64,000 nucleotides of DNA from Inquilinus sp. KBS0705 (lineage in GTDB: Bacteria; Bacteroidota; Bacteroidia; Sphingobacteriales; Sphingobacteriaceae), in NCBI GenBank assembly GCA_005938025.2, contig VCCI02000004.1, positions 186,001 to 250,000 on the forward strand, read 5' to 3'. Positions 9,132 to 18,696 of the stretch are shown here, piece by piece (the stretch's first letter is position 1; every line of letters starts with the position of its first letter). Both the position numbers and the translations under genes were made by a program. A model generated the notes under the pieces. That model did not search any database, was not told the origin of the DNA, and worked only from the letters and a program-made list of their open reading frames with translations.

Positions 9132-9136
9132 GACGA

Positions 9137-9694
9137 TTATTTTTTAGATGCTGATTTACCTGCTTTTCTTCTCAATACTTCGCCAACAAACTTGATACCT
9201 TTACCTTTGTAAGGCTCTGGTTTACGTAACGAGCGTATTTTTGCCGCTACCTGACCGATCAATTGCTTGTCGTTTGATTCCAGGATGATGGTTGGGTTTT
9301 TACCCTTCTCAGCAGTAGTTGTAACTTTAATTTCTTTTGGCAATTCAAATACGTAGTGGTGAGAAAAACCCAACACTAAATCTAATGTGTTACCTGTATT
9401 GGTTGCGCGGTAACCTACACCCACTAACTCTTGCTGTATAGTGTAACCTGTAGTTACACCAACAACCATGTTGTTTATAAGTGAGCGGTATAAACCGTGC
9501 AGCGCTTTGTGACGTTTTTGGTCAGAAGGGCGTTTAACCAATAACTGGTCGCCTTCTTGCTCGATGATGATATCTCTATCAACGGCCTGTTGCAATTCAC
9601 CTTTAGGGCCTTTTACTGTAACTACATTATCTGCAGATACGGTAACAGTTACGCCGCCGGTTAGTGCTATAGGTGCTTTTCCTATTCTTGACAT
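9137..9694 (-). CDS. rplF: 50S ribosomal protein L6
   Basis: Two-domain protein near the factor-binding site and sarcin-ricin loop. 185 residues, starting [20 protein letters not shown]. The second domain carries the signature [20 protein letters not shown] and ends in a basic KAGKSASKK tail. The spacing of 16 bp after rpsH and 5 bp before rplR fits a single transcript. Confidence 0.98.
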   Translation of the reverse strand: MSRIGKAPIALTGGVTVTVSADNVVTVKGPKGELQQAVDRDIIIEQEGDQLLVKRPSDQKRHKALHGLYRSLINNMVVGVTTGYTIQQELVGVGYRATNTGNTLDLVLGFSHHYVFELPKEIKVTTTAEKGKNPTIILESNDKQLIGQVAAKIRSLRKPEPYKGKGIKFVGEVLRRKAGKSASKK

Positions 9695-9710
9695 TGCTTA
9701 ATTCCTCCTA

Positions 9711-10109
9711 TTAATAAACGTAGCATAAAACTTCACCACCAACATTTTGCTGACGAGCTTCTTTATCGGTCATAACACCTTTAGAAGTTGACAGGATGGC
9801 GATACCTAAACCATTTAATACACGCGGCATGGTGTCCATACCTGCGTATTTCCTCAAACCTGGTTTACTAATACGTGAAATGCTGCGTATAGCAGGGATT
9901 TTAGTTATTGGGTGGTACTTTAAAGCAACTTTGATGCTGCCTTGCGGTCCGTTTTCCTCAAACTTGTAATTAGCAATGTAACCTTTTTCGAAAAGCACTT
10001 TTGTGATTTCCTTTTTCAGATTTGATGCAGGAATTTCAACAACCCTATGGTTGGCTTTAATAGCATTCCTTACTCTTGTAAGATAATCTGCGATTGGATC
10101 TGTATTCAT
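9711..10109 (-). CDS. rpsH: 30S ribosomal protein S8
   Basis: Primary 16S rRNA-binding protein (helix 21). 132 residues, opening MNTDPIADYLTRVRNAIKAN, with ISRISKPGLRKYAGMDTMPR and GIAILSTSKGVMTDKEARQQ in the C-terminal RNA-binding half. In E. coli S8 is the translational repressor of this operon. The 153-bp gap just upstream, between rpsN and rpsH, is unusually long here and contains a TTGAGCT/AGCTCAA hairpin at 10244-10260. Confidence 0.98.
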   Translation of the reverse strand: MNTDPIADYLTRVRNAIKANHRVVEIPASNLKKEITKVLFEKGYIANYKFEENGPQGSIKVALKYHPITKIPAIRSISRISKPGLRKYAGMDTMPRVLNGLGIAILSTSKGVMTDKEARQQNVGGEVLCYVY

Positions 10110-10262
10110 TTTTATTGATTATGATAGTGGTTTCCTTCCCGTAACGTCCGGGGCGACCTTCTACCGGTTAATTCTTTTTTTATTGCTTAAAGCGAAAAGC
10201 ATAAAGCTGAAAAGCCCATGCTTGCCGTTAAAAGTATTTGTTTTTGAGCTATAAGCTCAAGC

Positions 10263-10532
10263 TTACCAGCTTGCTTTTTTAACACCCGGTATTTTACCAG
10301 CCAATGCCATATCACGGAATGTAACACGTGATATACCAAACTGACGCATGTATCCACGCGGGCGGCCGGTTAATTTACAACGGTTGTGCAATTTTACCGG
10401 TGATGATGCTTTAGGTAATTTATCTAAACCTACAAAATCGCCAGCTGCTTTTAACGCTGCTCTTTTTTCAGCATATTTTGCTACTAATTTGGCACGTTTT
10501 ACTTCACGAGCCTTTACGCCTTCTTTAGCCAT
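10263..10532 (-). CDS. rpsN: 30S ribosomal protein S14 (zinc-free, long form)
   Basis: Small-subunit head protein. I chose the ATG at 10532 ([20 protein letters not shown], 89 residues) over an in-frame start at 10568 because the extra 12 residues lie wholly within rplE and do not match the family. The conserved C-terminal part [20 protein letters not shown] has only one cysteine, so this is the C-minus type without the CXXC zinc site. It overlaps the end of rplE by 8 bp, suggesting translational coupling. Confidence 0.96.
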   Translation of the reverse strand: MAKEGVKAREVKRAKLVAKYAEKRAALKAAGDFVGLDKLPKASSPVKLHNRCKLTGRPRGYMRQFGISRVTFRDMALAGKIPGVKKASW

Positions 10533-11094
10533 TGTTAGTTGGAGTTTGATTTTTAAAAGGTAATCCAAATTGTTTCAGTAACTCCAATGCTTCAACATCG
10601 TTAGTTGCCGAGGTTACAAAGGTAATATCCATACCCTGAATTTTATTGATCTTGTCGATATTAATCTCAGGGAATATGATTTGCTCTGTTATACCTAATG
10701 TATAGTTTCCGCGTCCGTCAAAACCTTTATCGTTGATGCCTTTAAAATCACGTATACGTGGCAGGGCAACAGCAATTAAACGGTCTAAAAACTCATACAT
10801 TGTATTATCGCGCAAGGTAACACGTACACCAATCGGCATATTTTTACGCAATTTGAAGTTCGAGATATCCTTTTTTGATTTTGAAGAAACTGCTTGCTGA
10901 CCAGTGATAGTTGTTAATTCGGTGATGGTGTTCTCGATAAGTTTTTTATCGGTAGTAGCACCGCCAACACCTTGGTTAATGGCAATTTTTTGCAATTTAG
11001 GAACCTGCATTACGCTTTTGTATTGAAACTTGTCTTTCAACGCAGTGCGAATCTCGTCCTTATATTTTGATTTTAATCTTGGTACGTAAGTCAT
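10525..11094 (-). CDS. rplE: 50S ribosomal protein L5
   Basis: 5S rRNA-binding protein of the central protuberance that contacts P-site tRNA. 189 residues, opening [20 protein letters not shown], with the core [20 protein letters not shown] and [20 protein letters not shown], then [20 protein letters not shown]. The start overlaps the rplX stop by one base (TAATG) and the end overlaps rpsN by 8 bp. Confidence 0.98.
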   Translation of the reverse strand: MTYVPRLKSKYKDEIRTALKDKFQYKSVMQVPKLQKIAINQGVGGATTDKKLIENTITELTTITGQQAVSSKSKKDISNFKLRKNMPIGVRVTLRDNTMYEFLDRLIAVALPRIRDFKGINDKGFDGRGNYTLGITEQIIFPEINIDKINKIQGMDITFVTSATNDVEALELLKQFGLPFKNQTPTNNG

Positions 11095-11438
11095 TACTTA
11101 ATTTCCTCCCCTGATTTTTTTGAAACTCTAACCAATTTGCCGGCATCGTTTAATTTACGGCCAACACGGGTTGTTTTTCCTGTTTTAGGTTCAACCAGTG
11201 CCAGGTTAGATATGTGTATAGCAGCTTCCTGCTTTACAATACCGCCGTTAGGGTTGGCTGCATTAGGCTTAGTGTGTTTTGATATCATGTTGACACCTTC
11301 AACAACTGCCCTATTTTTATCAATGATAATTTCAACTATTTTGCCTTCAGAACCTTTAGAGTCGCCGGCTATCACCTTTACTAAATCACCCTTACGGATC
11401 TTTAATTTAGCTGGTTTAATATTTTTCTTGTTTTCCAT
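11094..11438 (-). CDS. rplX: 50S ribosomal protein L24
   Basis: Assembly-initiator protein that binds 23S rRNA domain I and sits near the exit tunnel. 114 residues, with the KOW motif in [20 protein letters not shown] and the typical [20 protein letters not shown] segment. It ends one base inside rplE and starts 1 bp after rplN. Confidence 0.98.
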   Translation of the reverse strand: MENKKNIKPAKLKIRKGDLVKVIAGDSKGSEGKIVEIIIDKNRAVVEGVNMISKHTKPNAANPNGGIVKQEAAIHISNLALVEPKTGKTTRVGRKLNDAGKLVRVSKKSGEEIK

Positions 11439-11439
11439 A

Positions 11440-11808
11440 TTACAATACCTCCGGTGCTAATGATACAATTTTCATAAATTGTTTTTCACGCAATTCTCTG
11501 GCAACAGGGCCAAAAATACGTGTGCCCCTTGGCTCATCCTGGTTATTTAACAAAACCGCTGCGTTATCGTCAAAACGGATATATGAACCATCTTTCCTTC
11601 TAATCTCTTTCTTGGTTCTAACCACTACCGCTTTAGATACAGTACCTTTTTTAACGTTACCTGATGGCAAAGCGCTTTTTACGGTCACAACTATCTTATC
11701 GCCAATTGAAGCATACCTTTTACCGGTACCACCTAATACGCGTATTACTAAAACTTCTTTAGCACCGCTGTTATCAGCTACATTTAATCTTGATTCCTGT
11801 TGTACCAT
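11440..11808 (-). CDS. rplN: 50S ribosomal protein L14
   Basis: Subunit-interface protein of the 50S. 122 residues, the canonical length. It opens [20 protein letters not shown] and contains [20 protein letters not shown] and [20 protein letters not shown], all highly conserved. It is packed between rpsQ and rplX with gaps of 1 bp each. Confidence 0.98.
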   Translation of the reverse strand: MVQQESRLNVADNSGAKEVLVIRVLGGTGKRYASIGDKIVVTVKSALPSGNVKKGTVSKAVVVRTKKEIRRKDGSYIRFDDNAAVLLNNQDEPRGTRIFGPVARELREKQFMKIVSLAPEVL

Positions 11809-11809
11809 G

Positions 11810-12064
11810 TTATTTAGCCCTCTCTAAAATTTGAACTAATCTCCAGTTTTTGTTTTTGCTCAACGGGCGGGTTTCCATAATCAATACGGTATCGCCAACA
11901 CCACAAGTGTTTGCTTCGTCATGAGCCATAAATTTGGTAGTTTTTTTCACAAACTTACCATAGATGGGGTGTTTCACCTTCCGCTCTACAGCTACTACAA
12001 TAGATTTTTCCATCTTATTGCTAACTACCAGGCCGGTACGTGTTTTTCTTAAATTTCTTTCCAT
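11810..12064 (-). CDS. rpsQ: 30S ribosomal protein S17
   Basis: Early-binding OB-fold protein of the small-subunit body. 84 residues: [40 protein letters not shown], then [20 protein letters not shown]. It follows rpmC by 18 bp and precedes rplN by 1 bp, the standard rpmC-rpsQ-rplN order. Confidence 0.98.
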   Translation of the reverse strand: MERNLRKTRTGLVVSNKMEKSIVVAVERKVKHPIYGKFVKKTTKFMAHDEANTCGVGDTVLIMETRPLSKNKNWRLVQILERAK

Positions 12065-12082
12065 TTTTTCCGACGCTTAAAA

Positions 12083-12286
12083 TTAATTCGAAGCTGACGC
12101 CGCTTTGCGCTTTGTTATTTCAGTATTTAAACGAGCAACGTCCTTACGTACTTTTGTAATACGGGTAGGGTTTTCAATAGCCGAAACCGCATGAGCAAAT
12201 TTCAGTTTTGTTAACGTAGCTTTTTCCTCGCTGAGCCTTGTTGCCAACTCTTCAGTTGATAGCTCTATAATTTCTGAGTTCTTCAT
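12083..12286 (-). CDS. rpmC: 50S ribosomal protein L29
   Basis: Small two-helix protein at the tunnel exit that forms part of the docking site for trigger factor and SRP. 67 residues, with LSEEKATLTKLKFAHAVSAI and the ending RLNTEITKRKAASASN. There is an 87-bp AT-rich gap to rplP in which I see no gene or convincing signal. Confidence 0.97.
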   Translation of the reverse strand: MKNSEIIELSTEELATRLSEEKATLTKLKFAHAVSAIENPTRITKVRKDVARLNTEITKRKAASASN

Positions 12287-12373
12287 TTTTCTATTTAGTT
12301 ATTTTGAGTTTTTAGTCCCAAGCTCACTTATCAAACTGATAACTGCAAACTCAAAACCGCTAACTTTTTTTAT

Positions 12374-12796
12374 TTATGCCTCTACGTAATCCCTACGTGT
12401 TACAAATCGTGTTTGCACAGGTAACTTTTGTGCTGCAAGGCGTAAAGCCTCTTTTGCAACTTCCAAAGGCACACCTTCTGCTTCAAATATCATTCTGCCG
12501 GGGCGTACAACTGCAACCCAGTACTCTGGTGCACCTTTACCTTTACCCATACGTACCTCTGCAGGTTTTTTGGTTACAGGCTTATCAGGGAATATCCTGA
12601 TCCACACCTGGCCTTCACGTTTCATGAAACGTGTTACAGCAATACGTGCAGCCTCGATCTGGCGGCTGGTAATCCAGGCTGCTTCGAGTGATTTTATACC
12701 GAAAGATCCGAATGAAAGCTCGGCGCCACGTGTGGCTAACCCCTTCATTCTGCCTTTTTGCATCTTTCTGAACTTCGTTCTTTTTGGCTGTAGCAT
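12374..12796 (-). CDS. rplP: 50S ribosomal protein L16
   Basis: Central protuberance protein close to the A-site tRNA, needed for late 50S assembly. 140 residues, opening [20 protein letters not shown], with [20 protein letters not shown] and [20 protein letters not shown]. It lies 53 bp after rpsC. Confidence 0.98.
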   Translation of the reverse strand: MLQPKRTKFRKMQKGRMKGLATRGAELSFGSFGIKSLEAAWITSRQIEAARIAVTRFMKREGQVWIRIFPDKPVTKKPAEVRMGKGKGAPEYWVAVVRPGRMIFEAEGVPLEVAKEALRLAAQKLPVQTRFVTRRDYVEA

Positions 12797-12849
12797 TTTA
12801 TTAAGCTTTTATATCCTCACGGATATGTCTTTTCTACTTATTATTAATA

Positions 12850-13740
12850 TTATCTTCTTCCTGCACCACCTGGACGATTGCCGCCACCCTGGCCACCTGG
12901 GCGGTTACCCTGCCCACCCGGACGGTTGCCACCAGGGCCACCTTGTCCGCCTCTGCGATCACCGCCTTGGCCTGGTTTACGATCGCCACGGCGTTCGCCG
13001 CCACGTTCGCCACCTCTTGCACCATCACGGCCACCGAAACCGGCTGAACCTTCTGGACGGCCACCTTTACCGCTTGCGCTGCTTGTGCCACCAATGTTTG
13101 GAGACAGATCGCGTTTGCCGTAAACCTCACCTTTACAAATCCATACTTTAACACCTATTTTACCATAAGTGGTTAAGGCTTCTGCCAAAGCATAGTCAAT
13201 ATCGGCACGGAAAGTGTGCAAAGGAATTCTTCCTTCTTTATATTGTTCTGTACGTGCCATCTCAGCGCCACCTAAACGGCCTGATGTCATCACTTTAATT
13301 CCTTCGGCGCCCATTCTCATGGTAGAAGCAATTGTAGTTTTCATGGCACGACGGAAAGAGATACGTGCTTCAAGTTGTTTAGCAATACCTTCGGCAACTA
13401 ACTGGGCATCAAGCTCAGGGCGTTTTATCTCGAAGATGTTGATCTGAACATCTTTTTTTGTTAATTTTTTTAACTCTTCCTTGATCTTATCAACCTCGGC
13501 GCCGCCTTTACCTATAACAATACCCGGACGGGCAGTGTGTATAGTTACGGTGATGCGTTTTAAAGTACGTTCAATTACTACTTTAGATACACCGCCTTTG
13601 TTAATACGGGCTGATAAGTATTTGCGGATCTTTTCGTCTTCAACTAATTTGTCGGAGTAGTTATTTCCACCGAACCAATTAGAATCCCAACCGCGGATGA
13701 TCCCTAACCTGTTACCTATTGGATGTGCTTTTTGTCCCAT
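12850..13740 (-). CDS. rpsC: 30S ribosomal protein S3 with Gly/Arg-rich C-terminal extension
   Basis: Small-subunit head protein at the mRNA entry tunnel. Residues 1-215 are a complete S3 core: [20 protein letters not shown], the KH motif VIGKGG at 75-80, then [20 protein letters not shown] and [10 protein letters not shown]. From about residue 216 to 296 the protein becomes an RGG-like tail with repeats such as [12 protein letters not shown] and [16 protein letters not shown]. coli S3 is about 233 residues, so roughly 60 residues are additional. The tail is likely disordered and RNA-binding, which is inference. Confidence 0.97.
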   Translation of the reverse strand: MGQKAHPIGNRLGIIRGWDSNWFGGNNYSDKLVEDEKIRKYLSARINKGGVSKVVIERTLKRITVTIHTARPGIVIGKGGAEVDKIKEELKKLTKKDVQINIFEIKRPELDAQLVAEGIAKQLEARISFRRAMKTTIASTMRMGAEGIKVMTSGRLGGAEMARTEQYKEGRIPLHTFRADIDYALAEALTTYGKIGVKVWICKGEVYGKRDLSPNIGGTSSASGKGGRPEGSAGFGGRDGARGGERGGERRGDRKPGQGGDRRGGQGGPGGNRPGGQGNRPGGQGGGNRPGGAGRR

Positions 13741-13746
13741 TTCAAA

Positions 13747-14175
13747 TTAGTTGTTATCGTTTTTACTATCCACTATCAGTGTTACATGGTTAGAGCGTTT
13801 GCGTATACGGAAACCCCTTCCTTGCGGAGCCGGGCGTAACCTTTTTAACTGACGACCGCCACCTACTGAAACTTCTTTTACAAACAGGCCGCTTTCTTCA
13901 ACACGTTTTCCTTCGTTTTTTGCTTCCCAGTTTTTAATGGCTGATAACAAAAGCTTCTCTACACGTATTGCAGCTTCTTTATTTGTAAATTTTAAGATGT
14001 ACAACGCTTTTTCAACGTTCTCACCACGTATCAGGTCAACCACTAAGCGCATTTTGCGCGGAGAGGTTGGGCAGTTCTGTAACTTAGCAACCGAAGAGCC
14101 ACCCACAACGAGTTTAGCCGCTTCTTTTTGTTGCCTGATTAATACAGACTTTTTAATTTTTGTTGTTGCTTCCAT
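13747..14175 (-). CDS. rplV: 50S ribosomal protein L22
   Basis: Lines the exit tunnel with a long beta-hairpin. 142 residues, about 30 longer than E. coli L22, because of an N-terminal extension ([20 protein letters not shown]) before the conserved [20 protein letters not shown]. The tunnel hairpin region [20 protein letters not shown] is intact. Gaps to rpsS and rpsC are 6 bp each. Confidence 0.98.
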   Translation of the reverse strand: MEATTKIKKSVLIRQQKEAAKLVVGGSSVAKLQNCPTSPRKMRLVVDLIRGENVEKALYILKFTNKEAAIRVEKLLLSAIKNWEAKNEGKRVEESGLFVKEVSVGGGRQLKRLRPAPQGRGFRIRKRSNHVTLIVDSKNDNN

Positions 14176-14181
14176 TGCCTG

Positions 14182-14448
14182 TTATTTTTTCTTTTCTGCG
14201 TGACCGCGGAATGTGCGGGTTGGAGCAAATTCTCCCAACTTGTGACCAACCATGTTTTCTGTTACATACACAGGGATAAACTTGTTACCGTTGTGTACTG
14301 CGAATGTATGACCAACGAAATCAGGAGAGATCATGCTACGGCGCGACCATGTTTTTACAACTGATTTTTTACTTGAATCATTCAAGGTCAGAACTTTTCT
14401 TTCCAGGTTATGATCTATGTAAGGTCCTTTTTTAATTGAACGTGCCAT
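14182..14448 (-). CDS. rpsS: 30S ribosomal protein S19
   Basis: Small-subunit head protein that pairs with S13 near the A-site tRNA. 88 residues: [20 protein letters not shown], then [20 protein letters not shown] and [20 protein letters not shown]. It is separated from rplB by 2 bp and from rplV by 6 bp. Confidence 0.98.
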   Translation of the reverse strand: MARSIKKGPYIDHNLERKVLTLNDSSKKSVVKTWSRRSMISPDFVGHTFAVHNGNKFIPVYVTENMVGHKLGEFAPTRTFRGHAEKKK

Positions 14449-14450
14449 TA

Positions 14451-15278
14451 TTATTTCTTCCTTCTTTCAATGATGTAACGATCTGATCCTTTTTTCTTAT
14501 CACGGGTTTTGTAGCCTTTAGCTAATAAACCTTTACGTGAACGTGGATGACCACCTGAGGCTCTACCCTCACCACCACCCATAGGGTGATCTACCGGGTT
14601 CATGGCTACACCACGAACGCGCGGACGGCGACCTAACCAGCGATTGCGGCCGGCTTTACCCAACACTGCATTTGCTTTTTCTCCGTTTGAAACGGTACCA
14701 ATAGTTGCCAAACAAGTTGACAGTATCATACGTGTTTCGCCTGAAGGCAATTTGATGATGGCATATTTACCATCGCGTGCTGATAACTGAGCGTAAGTAC
14801 CGGCGCTACGGGCAATAATACCGCCCTGGCCAGGGTTTAACTCTATATTGTGAATGATAGAACCTAACGGGATGTTTTTTAAAGGCATGGTATTACCAAC
14901 CTCTGGTGCAACATTCTCGCCAGATACAACTACCGTCCCAACTGTTAAGCCTTCCGGAGCTATCATATATCGTTTTTCACCATCAACAAAATGTAACAGG
15001 GCTATACGTGCCGATCTGTTTGGATCGTACTCAATAGTTGCAACTTTTGCAGGGATGTCAAATTTATTACGTTTAAAATCAATTAACCTGTATGCTTGCT
15101 TATGGCCACCACCCAGGTAGCGCATAGTCATTTTACCGCTGTGGTTACGACCACCAGATCTTGTGTTAGCTGATACAACCAACGATTTTTCAGGAACGTT
15201 TGTTGTAATATCTGAGTTAGATACATCAATCCTGAAGCGAGTACCCGGTGTAACCGGTCTAAATCTTTTTACTGCCAT
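14451..15278 (-). CDS. rplB: 50S ribosomal protein L2
   Basis: Required for subunit association and peptidyl-transferase activity. 275 residues, the normal size. Conserved blocks include [40 protein letters not shown], and the C-terminal [20 protein letters not shown] that contains the functionally important His near the active centre. It starts 9 bp after rplW. Confidence 0.98.
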   Translation of the reverse strand: MAVKRFRPVTPGTRFRIDVSNSDITTNVPEKSLVVSANTRSGGRNHSGKMTMRYLGGGHKQAYRLIDFKRNKFDIPAKVATIEYDPNRSARIALLHFVDGEKRYMIAPEGLTVGTVVVSGENVAPEVGNTMPLKNIPLGSIIHNIELNPGQGGIIARSAGTYAQLSARDGKYAIIKLPSGETRMILSTCLATIGTVSNGEKANAVLGKAGRNRWLGRRPRVRGVAMNPVDHPMGGGEGRASGGHPRSRKGLLAKGYKTRDKKKGSDRYIIERRKK

Positions 15279-15287
15279 GTCTGTATA

Positions 15288-15578
15288 TTATATATTGCTG
15301 TAAAAATCTATTACTTCACCATCCTTTAAACTAACGATGGCTTTTTTATACGTAGCGGCACGGCCTGATACTGCACCCGCTTTTGTGTTGCGTGTTTTAA
15401 GCTTGCCTACATATTTCATTGTGTTAATGGCTGTAACATTAACACCATACATAGCCTCAATAGCGCCTTTTATCTGAATTTTGTTGGCTCTGTGATCAAC
15501 TTTAAAAGCATAACGATTTAGCTTCTCGGTTAATTGAGTTATCTTTTCAGTAAGTAAGGGTTTCTTTAAAATTTCCAT
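15288..15578 (-). CDS. rplW: 50S ribosomal protein L23
   Basis: Docking protein at the tunnel exit for trigger factor and SRP. 96 residues, opening MEILKKPLLTEKITQLTEKL, with YAFKVDHRANKIQIKGAIEA and the variable loop KYVGKLKTRNTKAGAVSGRA. It lies 2 bp after rplD and 9 bp before rplB. Confidence 0.98.
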   Translation of the reverse strand: MEILKKPLLTEKITQLTEKLNRYAFKVDHRANKIQIKGAIEAMYGVNVTAINTMKYVGKLKTRNTKAGAVSGRAATYKKAIVSLKDGEVIDFYSNI

Positions 15579-15580
15579 AA

Positions 15581-16213
15581 TTACTTAGCTAATGCTTCCT
15601 CCAAAGTTTTAACAGCGCCTGTAGTTAAAATTAGTTTACCAGCGTTTAACACATCATAAGTGTTTAGCTGCTCAACCGAAATAACTTTTGTTTTTTTCAG
15701 GTTCCTGCTTGATAAATACACATTGTTATTTTCAACTCCTGCTAACACTACTAATGTTTTTACATCGGTAACATTAAGAGCAGCTTCCATTTGGATATAA
15801 GTTTTGGTTTTGATGGCATCAAAATTGAAATCCTCTAAAACCAAGATATTGTTATCCTGTGCTTTGTATGATAAGGCTGATACGCGGGCCAATGATTTAA
15901 GTTTTTTATTTAACTTAAAGCTGTAATCGCGCGGCTGCGGGCCAAACACACGGCCACCACCATTAAATAATGGCGATTTGATGCTACCTGCACGGGCGCC
16001 GCCTGTACCTTTTTGTTTATGTAATTTGCGGGTACTACCTGCAATTTCGTTACGTTGTTTTGATTTGTGCGTACCCTGGCGCTGGTTTGCTAAGAACTGC
16101 TTTACATCTAAGTAAATTGCATGATCATTTGGCTCTACACCGAATACGGACTCAGGAAGCTGCACCTTGGCACCTGTTTCTTTACCTGATACGTTTAATA
16201 CGTTAACTTCCAT
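15581..16213 (-). CDS. rplD: 50S ribosomal protein L4
   Basis: Exit-tunnel constriction protein, and in E. coli the autorepressor of the S10 operon. 210 residues with the extended tunnel loop [40 protein letters not shown] and [20 protein letters not shown]. The gap to rplC is a single base. The structured leader upstream of rplC is a possible place for feedback control, but no direct evidence is visible. Confidence 0.98.
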   Translation of the reverse strand: MEVNVLNVSGKETGAKVQLPESVFGVEPNDHAIYLDVKQFLANQRQGTHKSKQRNEIAGSTRKLHKQKGTGGARAGSIKSPLFNGGGRVFGPQPRDYSFKLNKKLKSLARVSALSYKAQDNNILVLEDFNFDAIKTKTYIQMEAALNVTDVKTLVVLAGVENNNVYLSSRNLKKTKVISVEQLNTYDVLNAGKLILTTGAVKTLEEALAK

Positions 16214-16214
16214 G

Positions 16215-16832
16215 TTATTTATCCACTATTACGAATGATCCCTTAGCTCCTGGTATGGAACCCTTAACTACGATAAGGTTTTGCTCGCTAAATACTTTAA
16301 CAACCTCAAGGTTTTGTACTTTAACACGAACGTTACCTGTTTGCCCCGCCATACGCATTCCTTTAAATACACGAGATGGCCATGACGACGCACCTAATGA
16401 ACCCGGAGCACGTAAACGATTGTGCTGACCGTGAGTTTGCATACCCACACCACCAAAACCGTGACGTTTAACAACACCCTGAAAACCTTTACCTTTTGAA
16501 GTACCAACTACATCAACGTAATCTCCGGCTGCGAAAATATCTACAGTAACAGTGTCACCTAAGTTTTTTTCGTCCTCGAAGGATTTAAATTCAACTAATT
16601 TACGTTTTGGAGTTGTACCGGCTTTTTGGAAATGGCCTTTTAACGGACCAGAGGTGTTTTTCTCTTTCTTCTCGCCATACGCTAACTGAACAGCAGCGTA
16701 ACCGTCTGTATCAACAGACCTGATCTGAGTTACTACGCAAGGGCCAGCTTCGATTACTGTACAAGGAATGTTTTTCCCTGTTTCATCGAAAATGCTGGTC
16801 ATTCCTACTTTTTTACCAATTATTCCTGACAT
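16215..16832 (-). CDS. rplC: 50S ribosomal protein L3
   Basis: Early-assembly 50S protein whose loop approaches the peptidyl-transferase centre. I use the ATG at 16832 ([20 protein letters not shown], 205 residues). A longer frame from 16937 is rejected because it would run through the promoter, whose -7 box is at 16908-16915. Conserved blocks: [40 protein letters not shown] and [20 protein letters not shown]. It is the first gene of the 28-gene minus-strand run. The usual preceding gene, rpsJ, is about 6 kb away. Confidence 0.97.
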   Translation of the reverse strand: MSGIIGKKVGMTSIFDETGKNIPCTVIEAGPCVVTQIRSVDTDGYAAVQLAYGEKKEKNTSGPLKGHFQKAGTTPKRKLVEFKSFEDEKNLGDTVTVDIFAAGDYVDVVGTSKGKGFQGVVKRHGFGGVGMQTHGQHNRLRAPGSLGASSWPSRVFKGMRMAGQTGNVRVKVQNLEVVKVFSEQNLIVVKGSIPGAKGSFVIVDK

Positions 16833-16856
16833 TTTCTTTATTTTATTTGTGCCCAT

Positions 16857-16874
16857 CGAAGCAGTAGGGCTTCG
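16857..16874 (-). promoter_or_regulatory. Leader hairpin upstream of rplC
   Basis: CGAAGC/GCTTCG arms enclose a 6-nt loop, 25 nt upstream of the rplC ATG and inside the roughly 70-nt leader predicted from the promoter. It could serve in leader-based feedback (L4 does this in E. coli), but that is analogy only. Confidence 0.35.
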
Positions 16875-16907
16875 TTCAAGGCATATTATTCCCCCCGAAA
16901 GGGACGG

Positions 16908-16938
16908 CAAAGATAGAAATTTTAGATTAATTGTCAAA
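16908..16938 (-). promoter_or_regulatory. Near-perfect Bacteroidetes promoter for the rplC-rplQ cluster
   Basis: On the minus strand, TTTG (complement of 16935-16938) is followed after exactly 19 nt by TATCTTTG (complement of 16908-16915), matching TTTG-N19-TAnnTTTG. The expected start site near 16901 gives a leader of about 70 nt before rplC. Confidence 0.8.
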
Positions 16939-17209
16939 TACTTAGCAACTTATTTTTTAATATTTATTTACCGAACGATAAAAGTTGGGAAAGTGTAGTT
17001 GACGGAGGATTGGTTTTATACAATTTTGGCTATAAACTTTTAAGATAATACCAAAGATTTATAAGATTGATTTATAATTCAAGCACATTGGTTTTGAAGA
17101 ACATTGGCATATTATTCCTGAGTTTTTATTGCATATCAAGCCTAAAATTAAATTATAATCGGCTTTGTATGAATAAGCCGGCAATTCATTGGATCGTAGT
17201 TATATAAAC
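16939..17209. other. AT-rich spacer between rplC promoter and prephenate dehydrogenase
   Basis: No credible ORF. A small CGGCTT/AAGCCG hairpin at 17160-17180 lies past the stop of the minus-strand gene at 17210 and might be a weak terminator, but it has no clear T-run. Nothing else stands out. Confidence 0.4.
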
Positions 17210-18469
17210 CTACCCCTCCATGAGCCGCCTAATCAACTCGGCGCTTTGCTTGTTACCTTCTTCCAGTCGGCCTTTAAAAAAGGCCTGTACCTCGTTAAAA
17301 TGCTTTTTGTAGCCCTCCATATCGCCGTAGCCTATAATGGCCGACCATTCTCTTACTGCCGAGTGAAACTCCAGGTCGTCGCCGCGTATAGTTTTATCGT
17401 ACAGCGCTGTTTCTATCGATTCTTGTAACAGGTCATCGTTTTTAAACAAGTACTCGGCAATGCCTAATCTTAAGCGAAAGGGCGGCGTTTGGCATATCAG
17501 GTTATCATATGGGTTTACGCCTAAGTGGTACCAGGCATCAACCATACTTAATATACTCAGATGCGAGTTTGGCTTTTGTTGGTGCGCTTGCTGCGATAGC
17601 GAAAATTCCCGCATCACGCTATCATTTAGCATAATAGGCTTGCGGCTTTCGTGGAACACAAAATCGCGGGCGCGATATAGACGCTCTCTGAAAGCGTCGG
17701 CCTCCTCTTTTATCATCAACTTAAACAACTCCGATTCGGAATTGGCATACTGCTTTACCTGTAGGCGCGCATAAGGGTTTAATATGGCCAGGCCGGCGTA
17801 TACGTGGGCCTTATAGCTAAATATACGTAGCGTGGTTAAAATCTTCACGTTATCAATACCACCTATATAAGATGCGTTTTCCCAAGGGAAAAACCCTGCC
17901 GATTTCCACGCGGTGCCCATACTTTCAAATCCAACATGAGTTACGGCTTGTGTGTCGGCTACAATTTTATCGTGTTCGTGGTAGTCGGCTATCTCTACGA
18001 TATCGGTTTCTACGGCGGTAAAAAGATCGAGCATCCGCTTGTAGGAATCCCCGTTATGACGGTGGGGTATCAGTATCAGCTTTTGCCCCTTAGGTTGAAA
18101 GCCCGGCCCATGCATGGCGTGGAAGGTAATGATCTGCGCATCGGCGGGCAGGTATTTTTCGAACACAGCTATCTCGGGGTGTTTAACAGATGTTTGGCCG
18201 GCTACAATTGCGCCATACTTGGTTGCCGGACCGCACTGTGCAACCACCTGCTCTAACTTATCTGCCTCTACTGAGTAAATGATCAGGTCGCTTACACGCG
18301 ATACATCCTTACCATCATCCATCAGCTTAATACCAAGCGGATCAAACTCGGCCTCCAGCCTGCTTCGGTTAGCCGGCAAATCGCAGCCACATACTGTATA
18401 GCCTGCGCTTGCGAAAGCTTTGGCATATAACCGGCCCATATCGCCTAATCCTATAAAACCTATCTGCAT
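17210..18469 (-). CDS. Prephenate dehydrogenase, fungal TYR1-like
   Basis: Likely NAD(P)-dependent oxidative decarboxylation of prephenate to 4-hydroxyphenylpyruvate in tyrosine synthesis. 419 residues. The Rossmann motif is at the extreme N-terminus (GFIGLGDMG, G7-x-G9-x-x-G12). Along its whole length it resembles the yeast TYR1 protein as I remember it: SDLIIYSVEADKLEQVVAQC, GQTSVKHPEIAVFEKYLPAD, HDKIVADTQAVTHVGFESMG, and NSHLSILSMVDAWYHLGVNP. The usual bacterial TyrA is shorter and lacks this C-terminal half. It stands alone on the minus strand between the two ribosomal operons, with no other aromatic-pathway gene in view. The enzyme class is fairly sure; the exact cofactor is not. Confidence 0.75.
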   Translation of the reverse strand: MQIGFIGLGDMGRLYAKAFASAGYTVCGCDLPANRSRLEAEFDPLGIKLMDDGKDVSRVSDLIIYSVEADKLEQVVAQCGPATKYGAIVAGQTSVKHPEIAVFEKYLPADAQIITFHAMHGPGFQPKGQKLILIPHRHNGDSYKRMLDLFTAVETDIVEIADYHEHDKIVADTQAVTHVGFESMGTAWKSAGFFPWENASYIGGIDNVKILTTLRIFSYKAHVYAGLAILNPYARLQVKQYANSESELFKLMIKEEADAFRERLYRARDFVFHESRKPIMLNDSVMREFSLSQQAHQQKPNSHLSILSMVDAWYHLGVNPYDNLICQTPPFRLRLGIAEYLFKNDDLLQESIETALYDKTIRGDDLEFHSAVREWSAIIGYGDMEGYKKHFNEVQAFFKGRLEEGNKQSAELIRRLMEG

Positions 18470-18696
18470 AATTTAAATAAAAAGCCTAATATATGTTTTT
18501 GACCATTACACGCACTTTGTGTAGCCACTTTGTTGTACACTTAATTTAACAATGTTACCGATAAAAATAAAATATGGCATATATTTAAAACATTGTTCAC
18601 TTTGTAAATTGTTAATCAATAAATAAACACAACTTTAAGTTAATTTATAACGTTTAATTAAATACCGATCCGTACAACAACCTAATATATCTTGTG

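Noticed and set aside
12834..13154. Several overlapping ORFs rich in Pro/Arg/Val opposite or out of frame with rpsC
   Set aside because: They are shadow frames of the GC-rich RGG tail of S3.
16833..16937. N-terminal extension of L3 by 35 residues
   Set aside because: It would translate the promoter and leader of rplC and is absent from the family; the ATG at 16832 matches known L3 starts.
16939..17209. Insertion-sequence ends or att site flanking the ribosomal-gap island
   Set aside because: I found no transposase, tRNA, or matching direct repeats at the two borders (about 16.9 kb and 22.7 kb), so a mobile mechanism cannot be supported.
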